This document shows, piece after piece, positions 32,814-40,150 of a stretch of 64,000 nt of DNA. The position numbers and the translations under genes are program-made. Positions within the stretch are counted from its first letter, which is position 1. Each line of letters begins with the position of its first letter. The notes beneath the pieces were generated by a model. It was given only the letters and a program-made list of their open reading frames with translations, was not told the DNA's origin and did no database searches. The DNA comes from Acidobacteriota bacterium (lineage in GTDB: Bacteria; Acidobacteriota; Terriglobia; Acidiferrales; UBA7541): positions 1 to 64,000 of the forward strand of contig JAJYLB010000006.1 in NCBI GenBank assembly GCA_021788095.1, read 5' to 3'.

Positions 32814-33647
32814 TCACAGGTCCCGTTCGTGAAAGTGGTAGAGCGCAACCGCCAGGGCAACGAGGAGATAGAAGGCCGCGTACCCGATCATGGTGCCGCT
32901 GGGGATCGAAACGTTCGCAAACGGCGAGAAGGGGAGAGCCCCCGCCAGTGGCGTTTGCATATCGAACGCTGCCCGGCGCCAGATGGATTCACTCGGCATG
33001 ATCAGGCTCGTGACGATGCCAAGGTCGATCAGGCGCGCGCTGGACGTGAACCCGCTCATCTGCTCGAGCCAGCCGCCCATGAACGCCAGTCCGTGCAGCC
33101 CGATCGCGATGACGCCGCTCGCCAGGGTCGAAAACCACGTTCCGAACATCATCGTGACCGTCAACGCCAGCAGGCATTCCAGAAACACGAGCAAGCCGCC
33201 CCTCAACGCATGCGCGGGCGTCACGCCGCACATCCCGTAGGCTACCACGACCGTTCCCCCGAAGGTCAACGCCACGAACCCGGCGATCATTACCGCAAAG
33301 CCGAGCCATTTCCCGATCAAAATTTGCCAGCGCGGCATCGGCTTCGTCGCGATGGCGTGGATCGTGCCCGAAGCGATTTCCCCGGGGATGGTGTCCACCG
33401 AGGTCAGAATCGTCATGACCACCGCCAGCAAATCCACCACGTAGAGGGCGATCAGCAACATCGCGCTCAAGACCTGGTAACGAAGGAAGGGAGCGATCGC
33501 GCGCCGGTCCAGATCCTGCATCTGAAAATGGAGCGCGATGCCAAATAGCGCCAGGAAACCGATCCCCGCCAGGAGCGCCGTCCACAGCAGCTTCTTTCTC
33601 GACGCCTCGCGGAACGTGACGCCCGCCATGACCCAGCAGCCCATCAC
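32814..33647 (-). CDS. ABC-2 type transporter permease
   Basis: A 277-residue integral membrane protein with about six membrane segments (for example LLWTALLAGIGFLALFGIAL, LSAMLLIALYVVDLLAVVMT, FLECLLALTVTMMFGTWFST, FYLLVALAVALYHF). The motif DTIPGEIASGTIHAIATKPM is typical of ABC-2 export permeases. The GTG start overlaps the stop of the ATPase gene by 4 bases, indicating translational coupling, and the two form one exporter. The substrate is unknown. Confidence 0.88.
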   Translation of the reverse strand: MMGCWVMAGVTFREASRKKLLWTALLAGIGFLALFGIALHFQMQDLDRRAIAPFLRYQVLSAMLLIALYVVDLLAVVMTILTSVDTIPGEIASGTIHAIATKPMPRWQILIGKWLGFAVMIAGFVALTFGGTVVVAYGMCGVTPAHALRGGLLVFLECLLALTVTMMFGTWFSTLASGVIAIGLHGLAFMGGWLEQMSGFTSSARLIDLGIVTSLIMPSESIWRRAAFDMQTPLAGALPFSPFANVSIPSGTMIGYAAFYLLVALAVALYHFHERDL

Positions 33648-34480
33648 AGGCCCCGATCCTCGCCCATGATGCGGACGAAAAGGTCTTCGAGCGAGGCCCG
33701 CGCCGGCACGAAGGAATACACATCGGCTCCGGCGGCCATCAATTGGCGCAGCAGGTCCGGCAGTTCTTCGCTCGAATGCGCCGTCAAGGATAACTGCTCG
33801 CCTTCCAGGCTTGCGGAAATACCCTGGCGCGCCAGAGTCGCCAGAATTTCCGGCGCGAGGTTCCTGACGCGGGCGGCAACGCGGATTTCCGCTGGCGCGA
33901 AGGATTCCAAATTCTCGCTGCCTACCACTTCGCCATCTTTGAGGAAAGCCACATGGTCGCAGGTGATCTCGACTTCGCTCAGCAGGTGGGAATTGAGGAA
34001 AACGGTGGCGCCACGCTCCCGCTGCGCGCGAATCACGTCGCGAACCAGCCGCCTTCCCAGCGGGTCCAGGCCCGATGTCGGCTCATCCAGGAAAACCACT
34101 TCCGGATCGTGAACGAGCGCCTGCGCCAAGCCGATTCTCTGCATCATGCCTTTGGAGAAATCGTGCACGCGCTTGTCACGGTGCGGGGTGAGACCCACCA
34201 GATCGAGGAGGGCGGGCACGCGGTCCTTCAACCGCGCGGGAGACATCCCCGCCAGCCGCCCATGCAACCGCAGCAGCTCCGCCGGCGTGAGCCAGTCGTA
34301 GAACCGGAAATGCTCCGGGAGAAACCCCACGCGCCGCCGGACGCCCACCTCGCCCGCCGGAGAGCCGAGAAGCGTCGCCTGGCCGCCTGTCGGCTTCACC
34401 AGTCCGAGCAGCATCTTGATGGAAGTGCTCTTCCCCGCCCCATTCGGCCCCAGGAAGCCGAACACCGATCCCCGTGGCAC
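33644..34480 (-). CDS. ABC transporter ATP-binding protein
   Basis: The ATPase of the ABC-2 exporter: Walker A GPNGAGKSTS, Q-loop VGFLPEHFRFYD, signature FSKGMMQRIGLAQAL, Walker B EVVFLDEPTSGLD, H-loop NSHLLSEVE. The C-terminal 80 residues form the usual DUF4162-like tail. The first standard start is the GTG at 34480, but the A-loop region (THNLRKVYGRKVAVRNLSLS), needed to stack the adenine, lies upstream in the same frame. The best upstream start is a CTG at 34570, with AAGGAG 6 bases before it. The true protein is therefore probably 308 residues. Confidence 0.9.
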   Translation of the reverse strand: MPRGSVFGFLGPNGAGKSTSIKMLLGLVKPTGGQATLLGSPAGEVGVRRRVGFLPEHFRFYDWLTPAELLRLHGRLAGMSPARLKDRVPALLDLVGLTPHRDKRVHDFSKGMMQRIGLAQALVHDPEVVFLDEPTSGLDPLGRRLVRDVIRAQRERGATVFLNSHLLSEVEITCDHVAFLKDGEVVGSENLESFAPAEIRVAARVRNLAPEILATLARQGISASLEGEQLSLTAHSSEELPDLLRQLMAAGADVYSFVPARASLEDLFVRIMGEDRGL

Positions 34481-34585
34481 GGAAAGCGATAGATTGCGGA
34501 CCGCGACTTTCCGCCCGTAAACCTTCCGCAGGTTATGCGTCTCGATCGCGAACCCGGTCCCGTCAGCCAGGGGCTTCTCCTTGTC

Positions 34586-35515
34586 TCAATCGAGAGAGTT
34601 TGCGAGCCCAACGGCGCCGCTGGAGTCACCGAAACCCACGAGGGAGTAGACCATCCCGCCCTTGGCCCAAATCAAGGTGTACGTCGGCCCGCGCCAGCCG
34701 GCCATATTTAGCAGCGTGCCTTCCACGCCGTCCACCTTCACCGTTTCGTAGGACCGCAGAAAGCGTGGAATCGGCACGCCGAGCGTGGCCCGCCAATTCA
34801 CGTTCTGCAGAAATTGCTTCGCCTGCGATGTCGTCATTCCCGCGACTTCCAGGCCGATTTCCGCCAGGTTGCCGAGGTCCAGCCCGCTCGGAACATTCAC
34901 CTCGGGGCTTGGACCCTCGGTCAGCATCACGCAGTCGCTGTACTCGGTGGAATGGGGCGGCGGCGTAGCCACGTTCGCAGTGGCGCTGGGCCGGCCGGGA
35001 CAATCGCCATACCGGGCGTGAATCATCCGAGGGATGTCCACCGCAACGGTGGCGCCATCCGTGGAGGCGGGCAGCTTCAGATCCGGCCGGCCGGCTTCTT
35101 GAAAGATCGCTTCGAGCCGCGCGCGGTCCACCGTCAGCGTGAACGCGTGCTCGCCGCTGACGGTCAGTATCGGTTCGTCCTTTCGAGCGCCCAGCAACTG
35201 CACGCGAAATCCCACGAGCTGCGCGGCTTGTTCCCGATTGGCGGCCGATGCGCCCGGTTTGCTCTTCGTCACCGTCACCTTGTCGGAAATCATTTGGGAG
35301 ACCATCTGCTGCAGCGTGCGATTGGCATCGGGACCGACAAAGTTGGAAAGATTGACGTTCACGGTCTGGACCTTCTGCACGCGTAAGGACCGGAAGAAGC
35401 GGCTTGCCAGTCGCCGCCCGCCCGGCAGAAACCATGCGAGGCCCAGCGCCAGGACAATGAGGATAGCGACGGCCCCAAGCGGACCCCAACGCCGATGCGA
35501 ACTTTCCTGGGTCAC
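34586..35515 (-). CDS. Membrane-anchored protein of the exporter operon
   Basis: 309 residues. One N-terminal membrane anchor is visible (LGAVAILIVLALGLAWFLP), followed by an extracytoplasmic part with VNVNLSNFVGPDANRTLQQM and RPDLKLPASTDGATVAVDIP. The end, TYTLIWAKGGMVYSLVGFGD, resembles DUF4367-type anti-sigma or outer-surface domains. Its stop codon lies 16 bases before the probable CTG start of the ATPase gene, so it heads the operon. The function is unknown; it may be a sensor or accessory subunit of the exporter. Confidence 0.7.
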   Translation of the reverse strand: MTQESSHRRWGPLGAVAILIVLALGLAWFLPGGRRLASRFFRSLRVQKVQTVNVNLSNFVGPDANRTLQQMVSQMISDKVTVTKSKPGASAANREQAAQLVGFRVQLLGARKDEPILTVSGEHAFTLTVDRARLEAIFQEAGRPDLKLPASTDGATVAVDIPRMIHARYGDCPGRPSATANVATPPPHSTEYSDCVMLTEGPSPEVNVPSGLDLGNLAEIGLEVAGMTTSQAKQFLQNVNWRATLGVPIPRFLRSYETVKVDGVEGTLLNMAGWRGPTYTLIWAKGGMVYSLVGFGDSSGAVGLANSLD

Positions 35516-35736
35516 GTAACCTCCCTGTTCTCGGAAGAACGACCTCCGAGCCCGCGGCCACGCTTTCTCTGTGTCTCGCCCAAGGACCCTGGCCGCACAT
35601 CCCGTGGGACACCAGGACTCCCGTTAGCGTTTCGCGCCGCGGAAAACCCGGAGCCAGACGCGGGCGGATATTCGCGCGACCACGCCGGCCGCCTCCCTCG
35701 TACCTTTTCGCGCGTGCGACTTCCCCTTCGGGAAGC

Positions 35737-35765
35737 TTGCTCGGCGCGAAACCGCCGCGTATACT
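35737..35765 (+). promoter_or_regulatory. Promoter of the aroF attenuator transcript
   Basis: TTGCTC (35737-35742), a 17-base spacer and TATACT (35760-35765). Transcription would start near 35772, leaving almost no untranslated leader before the leader peptide at 35774. The gap 35516-35736 shows nothing else. Confidence 0.55.
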
Positions 35766-35773
35766 CGACCCTT

Positions 35774-35839
35774 GTGATTCAGACCTACGCCAACGCGCCT
35801 TGGTATTACCGATTTTGGGGCTTCCGCCTCGGTCGGTAG
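35774..35839 (+). CDS. Aromatic-rich leader peptide of the DAHP synthase gene
   Basis: A 21-residue peptide from a GTG, with seven aromatic residues (Y, W, Y, Y, F, W, F), including the cluster PWYYRFWGF. It lies between a promoter and a terminator upstream of aroF. The arrangement matches Phe- or Trp-type transcription attenuation: stalling at Trp, Tyr or Phe codons when charged tRNA is scarce should allow an antiterminator to form. All three products of the pathway are represented. There is no ribosome site; the message looks nearly leaderless. Confidence 0.75.
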   Translation: MIQTYANAPWYYRFWGFRLGR

Positions 35840-35885
35840 AGTGGCGCTGGTCTGAGCGAAAAGAAGAAGCCAGAAAGAGCGACCG

Positions 35886-35911
35886 GCCCACTCGAAGCGA
35901 GTGGGCTTTTT
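35886..35911 (+). terminator. Attenuator terminator before aroF
   Basis: GCCCACTCG-AAG-CGAGTGGGC (9-bp stem, 3-base loop) followed by TTTTT. The 5' arm can instead pair with upstream bases: GAGTGG (35839-35844) with CCACTC (35888-35893), and GGTC (35849-35852) with GACC (35881-35884). This gives a competing antiterminator starting at the leader stop codon. Confidence 0.85.
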
Positions 35912-35933
35912 CATTGTAAGGGGTGAAACGGCC

Positions 35934-36974
35934 ATGATCATCTCCATGAAACCAAACGCAACGAAAGAGCAGATCGAGCACGTCTGCGAGCGGATCCGCG
36001 AATACGGGTATAAGGTGCACTCGATTCAGGGCGAGCAGAGGGTCGTGATCGGAGCGATCGGAGTCGGCGACGTCACGGCTTGCCTCGAATCGCTCGAGGC
36101 CGCGCCCGGGGTCGAGAGCGCGGTGCGGATCTCTTCGCCTTACAAATTCGTAAGCCGCGAATTCAAGAAGGAGCGCACGCAGATTCCCGCGCGCGGAGCC
36201 CTCATCGGCGGCAACGAATTCGTCGTCATGGCGGGCCCGTGCTCGGTCGAAAACGAGAAGCAAATCATGACGGCGGCCGAGCGTGTTGCGGCCGCGGGCG
36301 CCAAGGTGTTGCGGGGCGGCGCCTTCAAACCGCGGACCTCGCCGTACGATTTCCAGGGCCTGGAACTCGAAGGCCTGAAGCTGCTGGCGAAGGCTCGCCA
36401 GGCCAGCGGCCTGGCGATCGTGACCGAGGTGATGAGCGACAGCCACGTGGATCTCGTCGCCGAATACGCCGACATCCTGCAGGTTGGCGCGCGGAACATG
36501 CAGAACTTCGCGCTTCTCAAGGCGCTCGGTAAATGCCCAAGGCCCGTGCTGCTCAAGCGCGGCATGAGTTCCACCATCAAGGAACTGCTGATGTCCGCCG
36601 AATACATCACCGCCCACGGAAATCCCCAGATCATCCTTTGCGAGCGCGGCATCCGCACCTTCGAGACGGCCACCCGAAATACCTGCGATATCTCGGCCAT
36701 TCCCGTCTTGAACGAAGTGACGCACCTGCCCGTGGTGCTCGACCCCAGCCACGCCGCGGGAAGGAGCGCGCTGGTTCCTCCGCTCGCCCGAGCCGCCGTC
36801 GCCGCCGGGGCCGACGGCCTCTTGGTCGAAGTTCACCCCTGGCCCGAGCGGGCGATGAGCGACGGCGCGCAGTCGCTCGACCCCGACGACTTCCGTCAGA
36901 TGATGGAAGCGCTCCAGCCCTACATCTCTTTGTGGAAGGGGATGCGCAGCGAGCCTCTGCTGGCCTACTCGTGA
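35934..36974 (+). CDS. aroF: DAHP synthase, type I-beta with regulatory domain
   Basis: This enzyme condenses phosphoenolpyruvate and erythrose 4-phosphate to DAHP, the first step of aromatic amino-acid synthesis. It has 346 residues from the ATG at 35934. A ferredoxin-like N-terminal domain (about 1-65, [20 protein letters not shown]) is the usual allosteric Phe/Tyr site. The catalytic barrel has the metal-binding Cys in [41 protein letters not shown] (His), and [17 protein letters not shown]. Control appears double: allosteric through the N-domain and by the attenuator upstream. Confidence 0.95.
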   Translation: MIISMKPNATKEQIEHVCERIREYGYKVHSIQGEQRVVIGAIGVGDVTACLESLEAAPGVESAVRISSPYKFVSREFKKERTQIPARGALIGGNEFVVMAGPCSVENEKQIMTAAERVAAAGAKVLRGGAFKPRTSPYDFQGLELEGLKLLAKARQASGLAIVTEVMSDSHVDLVAEYADILQVGARNMQNFALLKALGKCPRPVLLKRGMSSTIKELLMSAEYITAHGNPQIILCERGIRTFETATRNTCDISAIPVLNEVTHLPVVLDPSHAAGRSALVPPLARAAVAAGADGLLVEVHPWPERAMSDGAQSLDPDDFRQMMEALQPYISLWKGMRSEPLLAYS

Positions 36975-37076
36975 GCGTGACGCTCGTTTGGGGAATCTGC
37001 TTCCGCCTTTCGTTTCCCGGTCCGCACCGCCGCGAAGCGCTGGGGACCCCTTCCCCGGCCTTCCGGGAGGTGAGGG

Positions 37077-37679
37077 TTAACGGATGATGGCGGGGTCGGA
37101 GACGGAGGCAGGGGCACCACTATGCATGCGGACGATCCCGGTCTGGTCCATGAAATAGAATCGGCCGCTGGAGCTTGCGGTGCCCAACGGGCCGGCCGCG
37201 AGGGTGAAGGTTGTGTAGGCGCCGCTCCCGTCAGGGTTCGCTGGCCTATAACTCAAGCGGTAGCCCGGTACGGTTGCTGGGTCTGAGGCGGTGGTGTTGC
37301 CCTTCGCGCAGCCCTCCTCAGGTGAGGAGTTCAGGCCATCCAAGCCCTCCGGGTAACCGCCGCAGTCCATTCTGTAGACGCTCAGTTCATTGCTCAGCAC
37401 CCGAAGCTGGGCCAGGATCGCTGTGCCGTGTGCCGAGTCCTGCATACGCATAATGTTGGGAACAGTGGTGGCCACCAGAATCAGTATGACTGCAATGGCG
37501 ATCAGTAGTTCGAGGAGGGTGAACCCCTCCGCAACCGAACCACGGCCGGAGCTGTCAACCCCCGGCCGCCTCTGGGCGAAGCGGCACCGCGTCACCCCGT
37601 GGCACCTGCAGAGCGGCCTCATGTGCGTGACTTCATAGCGCTCTTGACGCCGTCGCGCAGCGGGAACAGTCAAGGCCAC
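37077..37679 (-). CDS. Type II secretion/type IV pilin-like protein (GspG-like)
   Basis: A 200-residue prepilin with the class III cleavage site G/FTLLELLIAIAVILILVAT at residue 52 and a GspG-like C-terminal domain (YRMDCGGYPEGLDGL, FYFMDQTGIVRM). The 51-residue leader before the cleavage site is unusually long. The GTG at 37679 is supported by AAGGAG in the end of the upstream gene, so translation is coupled to it. No other pilus genes are nearby, so this is an orphan pseudopilin. Confidence 0.82.
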   Translation of the reverse strand: MALTVPAARRRQERYEVTHMRPLCRCHGVTRCRFAQRRPGVDSSGRGSVAEGFTLLELLIAIAVILILVATTVPNIMRMQDSAHGTAILAQLRVLSNELSVYRMDCGGYPEGLDGLNSSPEEGCAKGNTTASDPATVPGYRLSYRPANPDGSGAYTTFTLAAGPLGTASSSGRFYFMDQTGIVRMHSGAPASVSDPAIIR

Positions 37680-37682
37680 GTA

Positions 37683-38258
37683 TTACTCCTTTAGTTTCTC
37701 CCACAAGGTCAGGGGCCTTACGAAGATGACGATCTCCGCCGGGTTGGGCGAGGCCCTGGCTTTTCCGCAAGTGTTGGGCGTGACGAAGCCGGACTCAAGT
37801 ACTTCTTTGGTGGAGAAGGTCTGGGTTGCTAGCCATGTGTGATCTGGTTGGCGAACCTGGCATAACACGTACCCTGTGTTGACCCGGATGGAGCTGGCAT
37901 ATTTGACGACAGGATTAGTTACGCCAAAGTCGCCGCACCCCTTCCATTGGTTCTGGGTATTTATTCCGGCATCCTGATCGGTAAGGCGAAGCGATGCAAC
38001 ACCGTCCTTTCCAGTTGGAATCGCCATTGCCGATTTGCGTTCGTTCCCCACCCAGACATTCAAACACGTGTCCGCTGTGGCGCGTCCGGTCCGCCCGTTC
38101 ACGGGCTTGATCCTAATCGTATGCGCCTGAAGAGCCGTCGCGGATGAACCAAGAGCGAATAGCAGGAAAAGGCCCGCTGTGCCCCTGGCAAATGACTTAG
38201 GCGGCCGGCAGTACACTTGCACGCTATCACGGGCATTGGCCGTGGCCCCCCAAGCCAA
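37683..38258 (-). CDS. Secreted protein of unknown function
   Basis: About 191 residues from 38258; GTG codons at 38222 or 38216 would also keep the signal peptide (FARGTAGLFLLFALGSSATA, then LQA). The mature part has four to five cysteines (ADTCLNVWVG, QWKGCGDFG, YVLCQVRQ, VTPNTCGK), suggesting disulfides, and the segment IRIKPVNGRTGR. No family is recognised. It is 3 bases from the pilin-like gene and probably co-translated. Confidence 0.6.
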   Translation of the reverse strand: MAWGATANARDSVQVYCRPPKSFARGTAGLFLLFALGSSATALQAHTIRIKPVNGRTGRATADTCLNVWVGNERKSAMAIPTGKDGVASLRLTDQDAGINTQNQWKGCGDFGVTNPVVKYASSIRVNTGYVLCQVRQPDHTWLATQTFSTKEVLESGFVTPNTCGKARASPNPAEIVIFVRPLTLWEKLKE

Positions 38259-38424
38259 ATACGTCCTTGAATAGATGAATCAGGAATCCAGTTGGATTGT
38301 AAGGAAAGGCCGAGTCAAGGTGTTCCGTAAACTGGCTGTTTGAGAAGATGTAATCGCTCTGCATGACCCCGCTCGTGTTCGTTTCCTCGATCACTTGGCC
38401 CGCGTAGCTGCGCCGACACAGCAC
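38227..38424 (-). pseudogene. Displaced Rhs core fragment
   Basis: A 65-codon frame whose first part (YAGQVIEETNTSGVMQSDYI) copies the large Rhs protein; 67 bases (38348-38414) match 40837-40903 with few changes. The remainder is unrelated. It looks like a scar of recombination between Rhs tips. Confidence 0.7.
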
Positions 38425-38430
38425 GGGGGG

Positions 38431-39015
38431 CTAGGGGGAGAGGGGCGTGCCCGTTTGAGAGGCTTTCCGAGATATCACGACCTCGCCCGGTAACTTCCTC
38501 TCCCGCAGGCGCCTCGATGGCCGCATGGTCGCTTTGTCGCGGCCGCGGTATGCCTTCCCGTTGAAAAACAGGTCCGTCTCGTACCCGGGTTGGATGCCGC
38601 CTCCTTGCACCCACACGCCAATGTCATCCCAACCGTGCGACTTCCTCGCCAGCACGCGGATAGGGGCCCAGGAGGTTGTCAGGTAGGCGACCTCCCTATA
38701 CGAGGTTCCCCGGGGGTGCGAGCACCAGCGCGGTGCAGCCACCGCTCCCGCACCACTGTTGCCCCGTCAGGTAGATGACAGCCTCTCCCTTGCTACGACC
38801 GCTCAGGCCCACGAAGGCGGCAGAATAGCGCGTGGGGCCCTCTTCCTCCCACGTCGCGTTCGGCGGCCCGCCCAACGTCGAAGGAACTTCCTTAGAGATT
38901 TTTCCCGCTGGGGGCTCGAGGGGCGCGCCCCGTGGCCGGCTTGCGGGCGCATCGGGGTCGCCAGTGAAGCGAGCAGGAGCATCGCCATGCATAAGTGTCG
39001 CGGGCCCGTTCGCAT
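38431..39015 (-). pseudogene. Frameshifted secreted protein of the Rhs tail region
   Basis: A signal peptide (MAMLLLASLATPMRPQA) starts at 39015, 9 bases after the previous gene. The sequence then continues in a second frame (PLEPPAGKISKEVPSTLGG, AVIYLTGQQWCGSGGCTALV) and returns to the first frame at a CCCCCGGGG run near 38708 (GTSYREVAYLTTSWAPIRVL, IGVWVQGGGIQPGYETDLFF). Two shifts, near 38930 and 38708, break what was one protein of about 190 residues. The parts read coherently as one domain, but the family name is unknown to me. Confidence 0.65.
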
Positions 39016-39023
39016 ATGCGCCT

Positions 39024-39448
39024 CTAGAATCGGGTGAAGCAGTCCATCAGCAATAGGATGTCGCTGCCGTAGTTGCCTAGCTGCGGATGCTCCCTTTCGC
39101 CGGGAGCAGTGCCCCAGTCCATCGTCGCCGGGCTCCCAGTGTAGTTCCTGTCGTCCTTCCCCACCACATGTTGTGCGAGTTAGCCGCACCCTGCAGGACT
39201 TGGGCGGGCGTGAACCACGGAAATTTCGCCGCCACGGCGGCCGCGTTCGAGGCCAGCTCGCTCGCGGTCCAGCCGGCGGACCAGGTCCAGTCCGGCGCTT
39301 CGTACGGATCGACCTGCGGGTTCCTGCTGAGGTCGATCTGGAACGGGCCCACCGCTCCGCCGCCGCCCTGCGGGATGTCCATGACTCCGCTCTCGGGGAT
39401 CGCGACCGCCGCGAGGGTCGCGGCAGTCCAGGCCGGGCTCATCGGCAT
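39024..39448 (-). pseudogene. Frameshifted lysozyme-like protein
   Basis: The ATG at 39448 follows GGAAGGGAAGC. The first part resembles a lysozyme/transglycosylase-like domain with a candidate catalytic Glu (AAVAIPESGVMDIPQ, AVGPFQIDLSRNPQV, FTPAQVLQGAANSHNM). Near 39160 the frame changes and continues coherently to 39024 (NYTGSPATMDWGTAPGERE, ILLLMDCFTRF). Without repair the unshifted frame stops at 39077. It is placed directly after the Rhs gene and the small membrane gene, as an Rhs-linked wall hydrolase might be. Confidence 0.65.
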
Positions 39449-39463
39449 GCTTCCCTTCCTGGC

Positions 39464-39763
39464 CTACCGGTTTATTACCGTGCCGCACCGGGGGCAGCTC
39501 CGACGGTAGAGGTTCCAGCCGCGATAAGAGCGGCCGCAAACTGGGCAAGGGTACAGCAGGTACTGGAAGAGGGTGTAGGCCCAGACCAGAGCGTAGCCGA
39601 TGGCTAGCACATAGCTGGGTGTGTACGACCCGAGCACCGCGGGCAGCACGGTGCCCAGGATAAGACCGAAGGGTAACCATCCGAAGAGCAAAACGAGCAA
39701 CCTCAGCTTAACGCGCCGGTACTCGCCCCATGAGGAAATCTCTCGCTCGGGCGCTAGTGGCAT
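39464..39763 (-). CDS. Small membrane protein with zinc ribbon (Rhs-linked)
   Basis: An intact 99-residue protein. Two membrane helices (LRLLVLLFGWLPFGLILGTV and YVLAIGYALVWAYTLFQYLL) are followed by a four-cysteine zinc ribbon (YPCPVCGRSYRG, RRSCPRCGTVI). The start overlaps the end of the frameshift-corrected Rhs frame by 10 bases. A place directly behind an Rhs toxin-type gene is typical of immunity proteins, but this is inference. Confidence 0.6.
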   Translation of the reverse strand: MPLAPEREISSWGEYRRVKLRLLVLLFGWLPFGLILGTVLPAVLGSYTPSYVLAIGYALVWAYTLFQYLLYPCPVCGRSYRGWNLYRRSCPRCGTVINR

Positions 39764-40150
39764 GGCGCACCGGCCGCCGCAGCCTTCGTGCTGGTGGTAA
39801 GCCCGTATCCGGCAACCTCAAGGCCCGGCGCGTAGCTGATGCTCAGCTGCCAGATAGAGTTTCCCGCAGCGTCCGTCCCGGAGGAAAATTGCACGCCTAT
39901 CCCCACCACGCCGAACGAGGCGTCAACCCCCAGGGTCAGGAAGGGACCGGCTAGCTGTGACGCGGACGTCGCGTTTGTGAAGAAGATACCGGCACCCCCT
40001 CCCACCCCTCCGCCGACGACCACCGGCGAGCCGTTAGTCTGGGACGGCACCCCCTTGGATCCTGAGCCCGCGTACGCCGTCGCGCCCCCGCTCGCGTACG
40101 CCCCTGCGCTCACGCCGTGGCTGCCGCCCGCGAAAACGCCCGCGCCGCGC
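39754..40150 (-). pseudogene. Out-of-frame continuation of the Rhs C-terminus
   Basis: After the stop of the Rhs frame at 40110, another frame gives a sensible continuation (GVFAGGSHGVSAGAYASGG, GGGVGGGAGIFFTNATSASQ, GPFLTLGVDASFGVVGIGV, NSIWQLSISYAPGLEVAGYG). The GC-run gcggcgcggcgcggg near 40150 is the likely indel site. The corrected Rhs protein would be about 110 residues longer. Confidence 0.7.
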
